A stretch of 64,000 nt of DNA. Origin: JAEMQF01 sp963775015 (GTDB lineage: Bacteria; Pseudomonadota; Gammaproteobacteria; Burkholderiales; Burkholderiaceae_C). Every line of letters begins with the position of its first letter. The first letter of the stretch is position 1. A model generated the notes under the pieces. The model was not told the DNA's origin, did not search any database, and saw only the letters and a list, made by a program, of their open reading frames with translations. The stretch is from NCBI GenBank assembly GCA_963775015.1, contig CAVZHI010000011.1, positions 62,001 through 126,000 on the forward strand, in the 5' to 3' direction. The position numbers were made by a program, and so were the translations under genes. This document shows positions 27,381 through 36,320 of the stretch, in pieces.

Positions 27381-28021
27381 GATCTTGTCTCCTTGACCCG
27401 TCCGGACCCAATGTAGCCCATCCCCCATTGCGTTGCACGCCACTCAAACCCCTCGAGGTGCGCGGCGAGCAGGCGCCAGGGCTTGTAGAGCTCAAGCGCA
27501 CGCGCGTTGTACGGCCGGTTCTTCAGCCACGCCAGCAGGTTCAACGGCGCAAGCACCCAGGGGAAGAACTTCATTCCGGCGATCGCGATCCGCGTGCCGG
27601 GAGGAAACTGCCGGACCAGGTTTGTTATGGCGTCGGGCAGGCGCGAAATGTCGTGCACGTAGTGAAACAGCGCCGCATCCGGTGCTCCGGGCAAGTGCAC
27701 CTGTTCGGCGCTGGCACATTCCAGGTGAATGCGAAAACCTCGCGCACGCAGCGCCTCGGCGCGCGCCTGCGCCAATGCATGCATGTCCGGGCTTTGTTCG
27801 AACGCCAGCAGCTGGCCACTGAGCCCGACCCTGGCGAGCAGCAGCTCGAAGCTGAGGCCGGTGCCGCAGCCGACGTCGAGAACGGTGTCGCCTTCGCGCA
27901 ATTCGAGCAGTTCGATGCAGCGCGTCCGGATCGGCCACGTCGGGCCCGCGCTCGCGTCGTAGCGCGGCGCGGCGATGCGGTATTTGGCGATCGAGCGCAG
28001 GTTGTCCAAGGTCGGCTGCAT
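27377..28021 (-). CDS. Class I SAM-dependent methyltransferase coupled to egtB
   Basis: Methyltransferase of 214 residues with SAM motif I VLDVGCGTGLS (about residue 47) and the acidic loop after beta-2 in AFEQSPDM. It is much shorter than EgtD, the histidine trimethylase that usually accompanies EgtB (about 320 residues), and lacks any EgtD motif I recognise. It is translationally coupled to egtB and follows trhO by 11 bases. Possible roles, all inference: a step in thiohistidine metabolism, or methylation of the 5-hydroxyuridine made by TrhO. Acceptor unknown. Confidence 0.75.
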
Positions 28022-28032
28022 GGATGGCGTGT

Positions 28033-28767
28033 TCAGGCAAGTTCAGGGGGCGAGGCGTCGACGCAGACCCGCTCGTCGAAGACGAAACAGCTGCCGTCGA
28101 AATGCGCCGCACCCTGGGCTTCGAAGTAACGCAAGATGCCGCCCTCGAGCTGCAAGACGTTGTGAATGCCCTCGCGGTGCATCCACAGCGCCGCTTTCTC
28201 GCAGCGGATTCCGCCGGTGCAGTAGCTGACGACGGTTTTGCCCTCCAACTCGGCGCGGTGCTCGCGCAACGCGCGTGGAAACTCGCTGAAGGATCGCAAG
28301 CGCCAGTCGAGCGCGCCATGGAAGCGGCCGTGGTCGACTTCGAACCCGTTGCGCGCATCGAGCAAAACCACCTCGCGGCCGCCGTCGTCGCGGCCCGCGC
28401 CCAGCCATCGCGCCAGAGTCGCTGCGTTCACGCTCGGCGCGCGCTGTTGCTGCGGCCGCACGACGCTCTGGTTCATGCGAATGATTTCGCGCTTCACTTT
28501 GACCACGAGGCGGCGAAACGGCAGCGCGCCCGACTCGCTGAACTTGAGGTCGATTCCGGCAAAGCGCGAGTCGCTGCGAAGTGCGCCAATCCAGTCGCGC
28601 AGCGCCGCAGGTTCACCTGCCAGCGCGACGTTGATTCCCTCGCCGGCGAGGATCACCGTCCCCTTGAGCCCCAGCGCAACGGCGTGTGCGTGCAAGCGTT
28701 CGCGCAGCGCCGACGCGTCACTCAGTTCGACGAACGCGTAGCCGCTGGCGTTCAGGACAGTTTGCAT
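28033..28767 (-). CDS. trhO: tRNA uridine(34) hydroxylase, rhodanese domain (TrhO/YceA)
   Basis: Oxygen-dependent tRNA hydroxylase family (formerly rhodanese-like YceA) forming 5-hydroxyuridine at position 34. The 244-residue protein has the N-terminal acylphosphatase-like domain (ALGLKGTVILAGEGINVALAG), the linker KVKREIIRMN, and the rhodanese domain with active-site Cys in VSYCTGGIRCEKA (about residue 181) and VLQLEGGILRYFE. ATG 28767 was selected: it lies seven bases after a TACAAT -10, whereas the other in-frame ATG (28776) overlaps that hexamer. First gene of the trhO-methyltransferase-egtB-hydrolase run, divergent from dnaE. Confidence 0.9.
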   Translation of the reverse strand: MQTVLNASGYAFVELSDASALRERLHAHAVALGLKGTVILAGEGINVALAGEPAALRDWIGALRSDSRFAGIDLKFSESGALPFRRLVVKVKREIIRMNQSVVRPQQQRAPSVNAATLARWLGAGRDDGGREVVLLDARNGFEVDHGRFHGALDWRLRSFSEFPRALREHRAELEGKTVVSYCTGGIRCEKAALWMHREGIHNVLQLEGGILRYFEAQGAAHFDGSCFVFDERVCVDASPPELA

Positions 28768-28774
28768 CGCCAGC

Positions 28775-28803
28775 ATTGTAGGGAGCGGGCCCCTGCCTAG
28801 AAT
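28775..28803. promoter_or_regulatory. Back-to-back -10 elements for trhO and dnaE
   Basis: The 43 bases between the divergent trhO and dnaE starts contain TACAAT on the minus strand (28775-28780) and TAGAAT on the plus strand (28798-28803). Each -10 is followed by exactly seven bases and the start codon (28767 for trhO, 28811 for dnaE). Neither gene has a Shine-Dalgarno sequence. Polymerases bound at the two sites would overlap, so the promoters are probably mutually exclusive. Confidence 0.5.
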
Positions 28804-28810
28804 GCGCTTC

Positions 28811-31800
28811 ATGGCCTTCATCCACCTGCGCACGCACACCGAATTCTCCGTCGTCGACGGCACGCTGCGCATCGACGCGTTGGCGCAAGCCGCCGCCGAC
28901 GATGGCCAGGGTGCGCTGGCGATCACCGATCTCTCGAACCTGTACGGCGCGGTGAAGTTCTATCGCGCGGCGCGCGCGGCGGGCGTCAAACCCCTGATCG
29001 GTGCCGACCTCTGGTTGGAGCCTTTCGGCAGCGAACGCATCGCGAGTCGACTCCTCGTGCTGGTGCAGGATTCGCGCGGTTACCACAATCTCTGCGAGTT
29101 GATTTCGCGCGCCTGGCTCGGCAATTCGCAGCGTGCGCAGGCGTGCGTCAAATGGGACTCGCTCGAAGAGCTGGGCGAAGGCTTGATCGCCCTGTCGGGT
29201 GCCGAGCAAGGCGCCGTCGGGCAGGCCCTCCTGGCTGGCGACAGCGTGCGCGCGACGCATGTCGCGCAGCGCCTGGCGCGCCTGTTCCCGCGGCGCTTTT
29301 ACCTCGAGCTGCAACGTGCCGGCCTGCCCGGCAACGATGCGCATGTGCGCGCCGCGGTGCAGCTCGCGGCAGCGCAGCGCTTGCCGGTGGTCGCGACGCA
29401 CCCGGTGCAATTTGCCACGCCAGACGACTTCGAGGCGCATGAAGCTCGCGTCTGCATCGCCGAAGGCGAAATGCTCGACAACCCGCGGCGCGTGAAGCGC
29501 TTCAGCCGCGAGCAGTACTTCAAGAGCCAGGCGCAAATGGAAGCGCTGTTCGCCGACCTGCCGAGCGCGCTGCGCAACAGCGTCGAGATCGCGAAGCGCT
29601 GCAATCTGTCGCTGATTCTGGGCAAGCCGCAGCTTCCCGACTTCGTGACACCGCTCGTTGACGGCCAGCCGCAGCCGATGGCCGAATACTTCCGCCACGC
29701 GTCGCACGCGGGCCTCGAGGTGCGCCTGCAACAGCTGTATCCCGACGCGGCGCGGCGCGAAACGCAACGCGGCCGCTACGTCGAGCGGCTCGACTTCGAG
29801 ATCGCGACGATCCTGAAGATGGGTTTCCCCGGCTACTTCCTGATCGTCGCCGACTTCATCAACTGGGCGCAGAACAACGGCTGCCCGGTTGGCCCCGGGC
29901 GCGGCTCGGGTGCGGGCTCGCTCGTCGCGTATTCGCTGGGCATCACGGGCCTGGACCCGCTGCGCTATCACTTGCTGTTCGAGCGCTTCCTGAACCCGGA
30001 CCGCGTCTCGATGCCCGACTTCGACATTGACTTCTGCCAGGCGAACCGCGATCGCGTCATCGAATACGTGAAGCAGAAGTATGGGCGCGACGCGGTGAGC
30101 CAGATCGCCACCTTCGGCACGATGGCGGCGAAAGCAGCGCTGCGCGACGTCGGTCGCGTGCTCGGAATGAGCTACGGGCATGTCGACAGCGTCGCCAAAC
30201 TCGTTCCCGCGCCGCCGGGCAAGGTGGTGACGCTGAAGCGCCCGCCCGACCCGCCCGATCCGGGAGTGATTTATGCGCGCGAAGAGGCGCCCGAGATCGA
30301 GCAGCGCGAGAAGACCGAAGTCGAAGTCGCCGAACTGCTCGCGATGGCCGAGCGCCTCGAGGGCGTGGTGCGAAACGTGGGCATGCACGCCGGCGGCGTG
30401 TTGATCGCGCCCGGGCGCATCACCGACTTCTGCCCGCTCTACATGCAGCCCGGCAGCGACAGCGCAGTGAGCCAGTACGACAAGGACGACGTCGAAGCGA
30501 TCGGCCTCGTCAAGTTCGACTTTCTCGGCCTGGCCACGCTCACCATCTTGGAGCTCGCGAAGGAGTTCATTCGCAAACGCCACGCCGATCGGCGCGAGTT
30601 CACGCTCGAAGCGCTGCCGCTGGACGACCGCGCGACTTACGAGCTGATGAGCGACGGCAAGACCGTCGCCGTGTTCCAGCTCGAAAGCTCAGGCATGCAG
30701 CGCATGCTGCGCGACGCGAAACCGGGCGTGTTCGAAGACGTGATCGCGCTCGTTGCGCTGTTCCGCCCCGGGCCGATGGACCTGATCCCGTCGTACTGCG
30801 CGCGCAAACACGGCCGCGAAGCGGTGCAGTACCCGCACCCGCTGATGGCCGAAGTGCTGCAAGAGACCTACGGCATCATGGTCTACCAGGAGCAGGTGAT
30901 GCAGGTGGCGCAGCTCGTCGGCGGTTACTCGCTCGGCGAGGCGGACCTGCTGCGCCGCGCGATGGGCAAGAAGAAGGCCGACGAGATGGCCTTGCAGCGG
31001 ACCATCTTTGCTGAAGGCGCGGCGAAGAAGGGAATCGGCGAACTCCAGGCGAATGAAATCTTCGACCTGATGGAAAAGTTTGCCGGCTACGGCTTCAACA
31101 AGTCGCACGCCGCTGCCTACGCGCTGCTCGCCTACCAGACGGCGTGGCTCAAAGTGCATTACCTCGCCGAGTTCGCCGCAGCGAACATGAGCGTGGCCCT
31201 GGACGACACCGACAAGCTGAAGATCTATCACGACGACGCGCTGGCGATGGGCCTCACCTTCGAGCCGCCCAACGTCAACACGTGCACGCACCGCTTCGAG
31301 CCGGTGGCGGACAAGGTCGTGCGCTACGGCCTGGGCGCGATCAAGGGCAGCGGGCAGAGCGCCGTCGAGGCGATCGTCAACGCGCGCGCGCAGGGCGGCG
31401 GATTCAAGTCGCTGTTCGACTTCTGCACGCGCGTCGACCGCACCCGCGTCAACAAGCGCAGCGTCGAGTCGCTGATCAAGGCCGGCGCCTTCGATTCGCT
31501 CTGCACGGATCGCGCATCGCTGCTCGCGAGCGTCACCCTCGGCGTTCGACTTTGCCGACACCCAGGCGGCGAACGCAAACCAGGTCGGGCTCTTCGACTT
31601 CGCCGCGGACGACGCGGCGATGCACGGCGCAAGCACCAGCGAGCCGCCATTGATCGCGGCGCCGGCCTGGTCGATCAGGGAGCAGCTGACGCTCGAAAAG
31701 TCGGCGCTCGGCTTCTACCTTTCAGGCCACCTGTTCGACCAGAGCGCCGCCGAAGTGCGCGCCTTCGCCCGGCGCGCCATCGCCGACATGATCGACACGC

Positions 31801-32324
31801 GCGAGCCGCAGGTGCTGGCCGGCATCGTGACGGACCTGCGCATCGTCAACGGCCAGCGCGGCCGCGTCGCGATTTTCAAGCTCGACGACAAGACCGAGGC
31901 GCTCGAGGCCGTCGCCAGCGAAGAGCTGCTCAACGCGCACAAGGACTGGCTGAAAGACGATGAACTCATCATCGTGCTCGGCAAGGTGCAGCCCGATCGA
32001 TTTTCCGGCGGCATGCGCTTGAACGTGCAGCAGGTGTGGGACCTCGCCGCAGCGCGCTGCCGCTTCGGCAAATACCTGCGCGTCGACGTCAATGGCCACG
32101 TACCGCCGGTGGCCGAAGTGCTGCGCGACTTTCCGGCACGGCGCGTCGCCGGCGAGCACGGCGAGGTGACGCAAGGCATGGCGGTGCGCTTGCGGCTGCA
32201 GCGGCAGCGCGCGAGTGCCGAGTTGGATTTGGGTGACGGGGCGCGTTTTTATCCGAGCGACGCGGCGCTGGAGCGTTGGCGGGCCGGGGCGGAGTTGGGG
32301 CGGGCGAGCATCGTTTACGAGTGA
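28811..32324 (+). CDS. dnaE: DNA polymerase III alpha subunit, one +1 frameshift in the sequence
   Basis: Replicative polymerase subunit. N-terminal PHP domain (FIHLRTHTEFSVVDG), polymerase palm with GPGRGSGAGSLVAYSLGIT and MPDFDIDFCQANRD carrying the catalytic aspartates, FNKSHAAAYALLAYQ, then the OB domain. The frame shifts at about 31541: removing one G of ACCCTCGGCG gives TLAFDFADTQ and joins both parts into about 1170 residues, the standard length. As the gene is essential, this is almost certainly a sequence error. ATG 28811 was preferred over ATG 28802 because 28802 lies inside the -10 hexamer and MAFIHLRTH is the expected N-terminus. Confidence 0.93.
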
Positions 32325-32331
32325 GGCTTCG

Positions 32332-32365
32332 GGCTCGACGCAGCTGGCGCCCGCTGTGTCGAGCC
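32332..32365. terminator. Inverted repeat between convergent dnaE and GlcG-like gene
   Basis: GGCTCGAC-g-CAGC ... GCTG-t-GTCGAGCC forms a stem of 12 pairs with one mismatch. It begins eight bases after the dnaE stop and lies between two convergent genes, so it may terminate both transcripts. There is no T-run on either side, so classical intrinsic termination is uncertain. Confidence 0.5.
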
Positions 32366-32397
32366 GCTCATGAGGTCAACGCAGTCTTGGAGGTCAG

Positions 32398-33217
32398 CTA
32401 GGACTTGCCGCCTTTTCCGTCGCGCTTGTCCTTGTCGTCGTCGTCCCTATCGTCCTTGTCGTGGTGGCCGCCCTTGCCGTGGCCGAGGTTGGCGACCGCA
32501 TCGCGGGTGCTCAAAGCCGCTCGGCTTGTTGTTGCCCCTGGGGAAGATGATGTTGTCGGTGACGTTGAGGCCCGGCGGGGCAGTCGGAATCGAGTTCAAC
32601 ACCAACAGCTCGCGCAGCCTGTAGGCGATCGCGTGCTCGATGCAAGGGGTGTCGCCGCTGATTCCCAGGCCGCCGATCACCTTTGGCCCCGCCGAATACA
32701 GCGCCACGCCGCCGCCGAAGGTGATGATGCCGCCGACCACTCTGCCAATGGCCGAAGCTTCGTCGCTGGCCGGCGTCGCGGGCAAATACACCGCGTTGAA
32801 TGGGTTGGAATTATTCAAGCCGTACAGCGCGCCCCCGGGCTGCGTGGCAGCATACAGGTTGGCCGTGGACAAAGCCAGGCGATCATTGCTGAACCCGTTG
32901 GCGGTTCCGGCCTTGGCGATGGCAATCGCACGACTGTCCGGCCAGGGATCAACGCCGAACTTGTCCACTGCACAAAGGCGGCCCGCGCGGTCGACGACTG
33001 CCCACCAGAGCTTCTTCGGAGTAAAGATCCCCGCGTTGTTGAATTCGGCGGCAACCTGTGCCAAGCGGGTGGTCTTGATGGCCTCGATGGCCGCGATCAG
33101 TTCTTGGCTACCACAGGTTCCAGACTGGCCGGGAACAGGGAACTCATCGGCCGAGGAAACGCCGACCCAGCCCAGTGCCAATGCAAGGGCCAGAACCAAA
33201 TTGCGAAAGTAAGTCAT
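32398..33217 (-). CDS. Secreted GlcG/HbpS (DUF336) family protein with charged tail, one frameshift
   Basis: Exported protein: MTYFRNLVLALALALGWVG then SSADEF gives a Sec signal peptide cleaved after about residue 23. The mature part is a DUF336/GlcG-HbpS-type domain (WWAVVDRAGRLCAVDKFG, SRAIAIAKAGTANGFS, VIGGLGISGDTPCIEHAIA). Some family members bind haem or cobalamin. In the sequence as given the frame would run to a stop at 32447, but dropping one base near 32512 gives STRDAVANLGHGKGG then an Asp/Lys/His-rich tail ending GGKS at 32398, which looks like the genuine C-terminus (about 272 residues). Next to, and divergent from, the pilus operon. Ligand unknown. Confidence 0.7.
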
Positions 33218-33512
33218 GAGCGACTCCAGGCGAGTTGGGGAGGAAACAAGACCCCTAATCTTAGGGGCCTGTCTGCCGGGTGCCGGCTCACACAATTGTT
33301 CACTGTCGCGAATCGCAGGGCGAGTGCATCCCCGGCCAGGGTGTGCACTATTGCCTCCGATCCGTGTCCAATGACCGCTGATCCGTGACCTGCGGCACGA
33401 CGCAGCAGGCCTCGGCACAATGCAACGGAACGTAGTTTTCCGCCCAAATCCACCACATTCCTTGCGAGTGCAAGACGATTGCTGAATCCGCGGAACCTCA
33501 GGAGGCAGGTCG
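33218..33512. other. Intergenic region upstream of the minor pilin operon
   Basis: No ORF is supported in these 295 bases. A small palindrome TTGC-GAGT-GCAA lies at 33472-33483, about 30 bases before the fimT start, and an AGGAGG ribosome-binding site is at 33500-33505. No convincing sigma70 or sigma54 promoter was identified. Confidence 0.4.
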
Positions 33513-34103
33513 ATGTCGAGCCCGATTGATTGGAACGAAGCTACCTCGCTCAGCAGGCGGGCCGCTGGCGAGCGTGGATTCACGCTGTTTGAACTCCTCA
33601 TGACTCTGATCGTTGCGGCCGCACTCCTCGCCTTCGCGGTTCCCGGGCTCTCAAGCTTCGTCACCAGCAGTCGGCTGCGCGCTGCGCAAAGCGAATTTGT
33701 TTCGGCGTTGACGTTGGCGCGCAGCGAGGCCACGAAGCGTGGAGGCCAAGTGGTGGTCGGCGCGGTCGGCACGACGGTGGGCTCGGAGTTTCTGGGCGGA
33801 TGGCGTGTGTTCTCCGACACCAACGGCGATGGCGACTTGGATGTCGGCGAGCCACTCGTTCGTGAGTACGCGCCGTTGCTGGGGCAACTCCGTTTTTCGA
33901 CCTGGTCCGGCGGCAACCCTCTGGACCTGGCTACCCGCGCCGCGTTCAATTCACGCGGCTTTCTCGCGCCGACGACTGAAAACACAGACCCGAAGACCCT
34001 CACCTTCAGGCTGTGCGGCCCGCCAGGCACCACCAGGGGTTACGACATCCGACTCGAACCCGTGGGCCTGGCCGACGTAGTGGAGATGAATCTATGCACC
34101 TGA
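33513..34103 (+). CDS. fimT: Type IV minor pilin, GspH/FimT family
   Basis: Minor pseudopilin-like protein of 196 residues. The prepilin peptidase site is GERGFTLFELL with Gly before Phe and Glu at +5, preceded by a basic leader of about 21 residues, and followed by the N-terminal hydrophobic helix. The C-terminal GspH domain has VFSDTNGDGDLDVGEP, a possible calcium loop. First gene of the operon fimT-pilV-pilW-pilX-pilY1-pilY2-pilE, which primes pilus assembly and loads the PilY1 adhesin. AGGAGG lies seven bases before the ATG. fimU would be an equally good name. Confidence 0.88.
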   Translation: MSSPIDWNEATSLSRRAAGERGFTLFELLMTLIVAAALLAFAVPGLSSFVTSSRLRAAQSEFVSALTLARSEATKRGGQVVVGAVGTTVGSEFLGGWRVFSDTNGDGDLDVGEPLVREYAPLLGQLRFSTWSGGNPLDLATRAAFNSRGFLAPTTENTDPKTLTFRLCGPPGTTRGYDIRLEPVGLADVVEMNLCT

Positions 34104-34591
34104 GGCCAATTCATTCAAGGCCACGCCAAGCGACGACGGGCTACGCTTTACTCGAAGCCCTCGTGGCTGTGATCGTCGCGTCTGTCGGCTTCATCGGCGC
34201 GGCGCGCATGCAAACGGCGGGAATGTCGCTCAGCAACAGCGCACAGTCGCGCCAGAAAGCGACGCTCCTGGGCTACCAGATGACGGACCGAATTCGCGCG
34301 AACCGGATCGGATTCGAGGCTCATGGGTACGACAACCCCGCGACAGGCTCGACATCGTGCTTGAGCAGCGGCTGTACCCCCGCGCAGCTCGCGACTGCCG
34401 ACATGGGCGAGTGGCTCTCCGACGTGGCAAGACTGCCCGGCGGTACCGGCAAGGTCTGCATCGACAGCACCCCCAACGATGGAACCGTCGCGGCCCCGGC
34501 GTGCGACGGTGTCGGCAACGTGATCGCGGTCAAGATCTGGTGGACCGACAACGTGGACCAGACCCGGTTCGTGACGGTGATTCGGCCATGA
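34094..34591 (+). CDS. pilV: Type IV minor pilin PilV
   Basis: Minor pilin of 165 residues with the class III signal TTGYALLEALVAVIVASVGFIG: cleavage after Gly, Glu at +5, then the hydrophobic helix; the +1 residue is Tyr, not the usual Phe or Met. The region after the helix (ARMQTAGMSLSNSAQSRQKATLLGYQMTDRIRAN) matches PilV. The ATG at 34094 lies inside the end of fimT (10-base overlap). Four cysteines in the C-terminal half suggest two disulfides. Confidence 0.87.
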   Translation: MHLRPIHSRPRQATTGYALLEALVAVIVASVGFIGAARMQTAGMSLSNSAQSRQKATLLGYQMTDRIRANRIGFEAHGYDNPATGSTSCLSSGCTPAQLATADMGEWLSDVARLPGGTGKVCIDSTPNDGTVAAPACDGVGNVIAVKIWWTDNVDQTRFVTVIRP

Positions 34592-35745
34592 CGCGTACCT
34601 CGATTCAACCCATTGCTGCCCGCGGCATGACTTTGCCGGAGTTGATGGTCGGCCTCGCCGTCGGTCTGTTCGTCGTGGCGATTGCCATCTCCACATTCGT
34701 CAGCACGCGAACCCTCAACGTCGTCAATTCGTCGAGCACGCGCATGACGGAAAACGCACGCCTCGCGACCGAGACCCTGCACACTGACTTGCGAAGTGCG
34801 GGGTTCGGCGGTTGCCGGACTTTGCAGCAACGTCAGGAGCCCGCAGCGAACCAGTCGCTCAAGGTCATGCTCGGTGGCGGCACGAGCGCCGGATTCATCG
34901 CCGAGGGATCGTCGGGCGTGCTGGGCTACACCGGCATCGGAACGGGCCACGCTCCGGCCCTGCCTACGGCGCTGGCGGCGGTGACTCCGGCACCGCTGAC
35001 AAACAGCGACGTCGTCTCGGTTCGCGTTCCTGCGGACACCGTGACCCTGGGCATCGTCGCGACGATGGCGACGCCCGACGCCGCGCCGCAGCTCGCAGCG
35101 GCGGCGCCTGGCAACACGATTCGACGTGGCGACGTCGTGCTGGTTTCGAATTGCAAGGCAGCCAAGGTCTTTCAAGTGACCACCGGGCCGAATCCGGGAT
35201 CAGCGGCGGCCACGGGCGTGCTCGAGCACGCCACTGGAACCTTGACCCCCGGCAACGCAGCTTGGCCCACCGATCCGCAAGAGCCAAAGTTCAGCACCGA
35301 CTCCAACGTCTACCGGGTGCAGACCCGCCACTACTACGTCGCGCCGAGCGCTCAGCCGCAGCGGCTCGGAACGAACTCGCTGTGGCGCCTCACCGTTCCG
35401 GCTCCTGGAGGCGGAGCGCTGGTTCCCGAAGAAGTCGCAGCGGGAGTCGACGCGCTGCGGATCAGTTACGGCGTCAAAACCGATGGCAGCAATCCTGAGA
35501 TGAACGTGAATCGGTACTTCAGCGCCGAGGCCCTGGCGGCGGAAGCCGCCTTGGGTGCGTCATTGGCTGAAAAATTCGACAGGGTGGTCAGTGCTCGGGT
35601 GCAGCTGATCGCCGCGACGGCGCAAGACAACATGGCGCATGTCGCTCAAACCTACCAATTCGCCGGCAGCGGCGTGACGGCCACGGACCGGCGCTTGCGA
35701 AGCGTCTTCACTGAAGTCGTGACGCTGAGGAACGCTGCACCATGA
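34588..35745 (+). CDS. pilW: Type IV minor pilin PilW
   Basis: Minor pilin of 385 residues. Prepilin site ARGMTLPELMVGLAVGLFVV with Glu at +5; then STRTLNVVNSSSTRMTENARLATETLHTDLRSAGFGGC, which matches PilW-type proteins. Start ATG 34588 overlaps the pilV stop (ATGA). Together with PilV and PilX it forms the pilus-tip priming complex that carries PilY1 in characterised systems. Confidence 0.88.
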   Translation: MTRTSIQPIAARGMTLPELMVGLAVGLFVVAIAISTFVSTRTLNVVNSSSTRMTENARLATETLHTDLRSAGFGGCRTLQQRQEPAANQSLKVMLGGGTSAGFIAEGSSGVLGYTGIGTGHAPALPTALAAVTPAPLTNSDVVSVRVPADTVTLGIVATMATPDAAPQLAAAAPGNTIRRGDVVLVSNCKAAKVFQVTTGPNPGSAAATGVLEHATGTLTPGNAAWPTDPQEPKFSTDSNVYRVQTRHYYVAPSAQPQRLGTNSLWRLTVPAPGGGALVPEEVAAGVDALRISYGVKTDGSNPEMNVNRYFSAEALAAEAALGASLAEKFDRVVSARVQLIAATAQDNMAHVAQTYQFAGSGVTATDRRLRSVFTEVVTLRNAAP

Positions 35746-36317
35746 AAAACATCGTCCAACGTCGTTCGCGCGTCGGGCAGCGCGGTCTGTCGCTCGTCAC
35801 GACCTTGTTGTTCATGGTCGCGGCATTGATGCTCGGTGTGTCGGTGCTGAGCGTGAACGTGATGCAGGAGCGCACGATCGGCAATACCAAGGATCGGGAC
35901 CTGGCGTTGCAGGCCGCCGAAGCCGCGTTGCGCGATGCCGAAGCCGACCTCATCGCGAACAATGCGACGCTGCTGTTCCCCTTGCCCACCGAGGCCTGCA
36001 CCGACGGGATGTGCATTCCGCCGTCCAAGCGGTCGCCGCGCAGTTCGCTTTCCGTGGAACTTGCCGAGGGGTTCGACTGGGCAACCCAGTCGCGCGCATA
36101 CGGACAAGTGACTGCCGTGGCTGCATTCCCCGGCGTTTCTGCGCAACCGCGCTACGTGATCGAAAAGGTGGGCGAAGTCGACATGTGCGTGCCGGGCGAA
36201 AGCTGCGTCAAGGGCAAGGGCGCGAAACCCGCCACGGGCTATCGAATCACGGCTCGGGCCTTGGGTGCACGCCCCGAGACGGTCGTGATCCTGCAGTCGA
36301 TGTACACGGTGCGCTGA
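35742..36317 (+). CDS. pilX: Type IV minor pilin PilX
   Basis: Minor pilin of 191 residues with an N-terminal PilX-type segment (RGLSLVTTLLFMVAALMLGVSVLSVNVMQERTIGN). As in other PilX proteins the residue at +5 is not Glu. Then comes the conserved NTKDRDLALQAAEAALRDAEADL helix. The ATG overlaps the pilW stop (ATGA). Four cysteines lie in the C-terminal half, some close together (TDGMC, DMC...SCVKG). Confidence 0.87.
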   Translation: MKNIVQRRSRVGQRGLSLVTTLLFMVAALMLGVSVLSVNVMQERTIGNTKDRDLALQAAEAALRDAEADLIANNATLLFPLPTEACTDGMCIPPSKRSPRSSLSVELAEGFDWATQSRAYGQVTAVAAFPGVSAQPRYVIEKVGEVDMCVPGESCVKGKGAKPATGYRITARALGARPETVVILQSMYTVR

Positions 36318-36320
36318 GGA

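Noticed and set aside
28718..30583. Long minus-strand open frame opposite dnaE
   Set aside because: Low-complexity Arg/His/Val/Glu composition and no motif; the plus strand encodes DNA polymerase III alpha.
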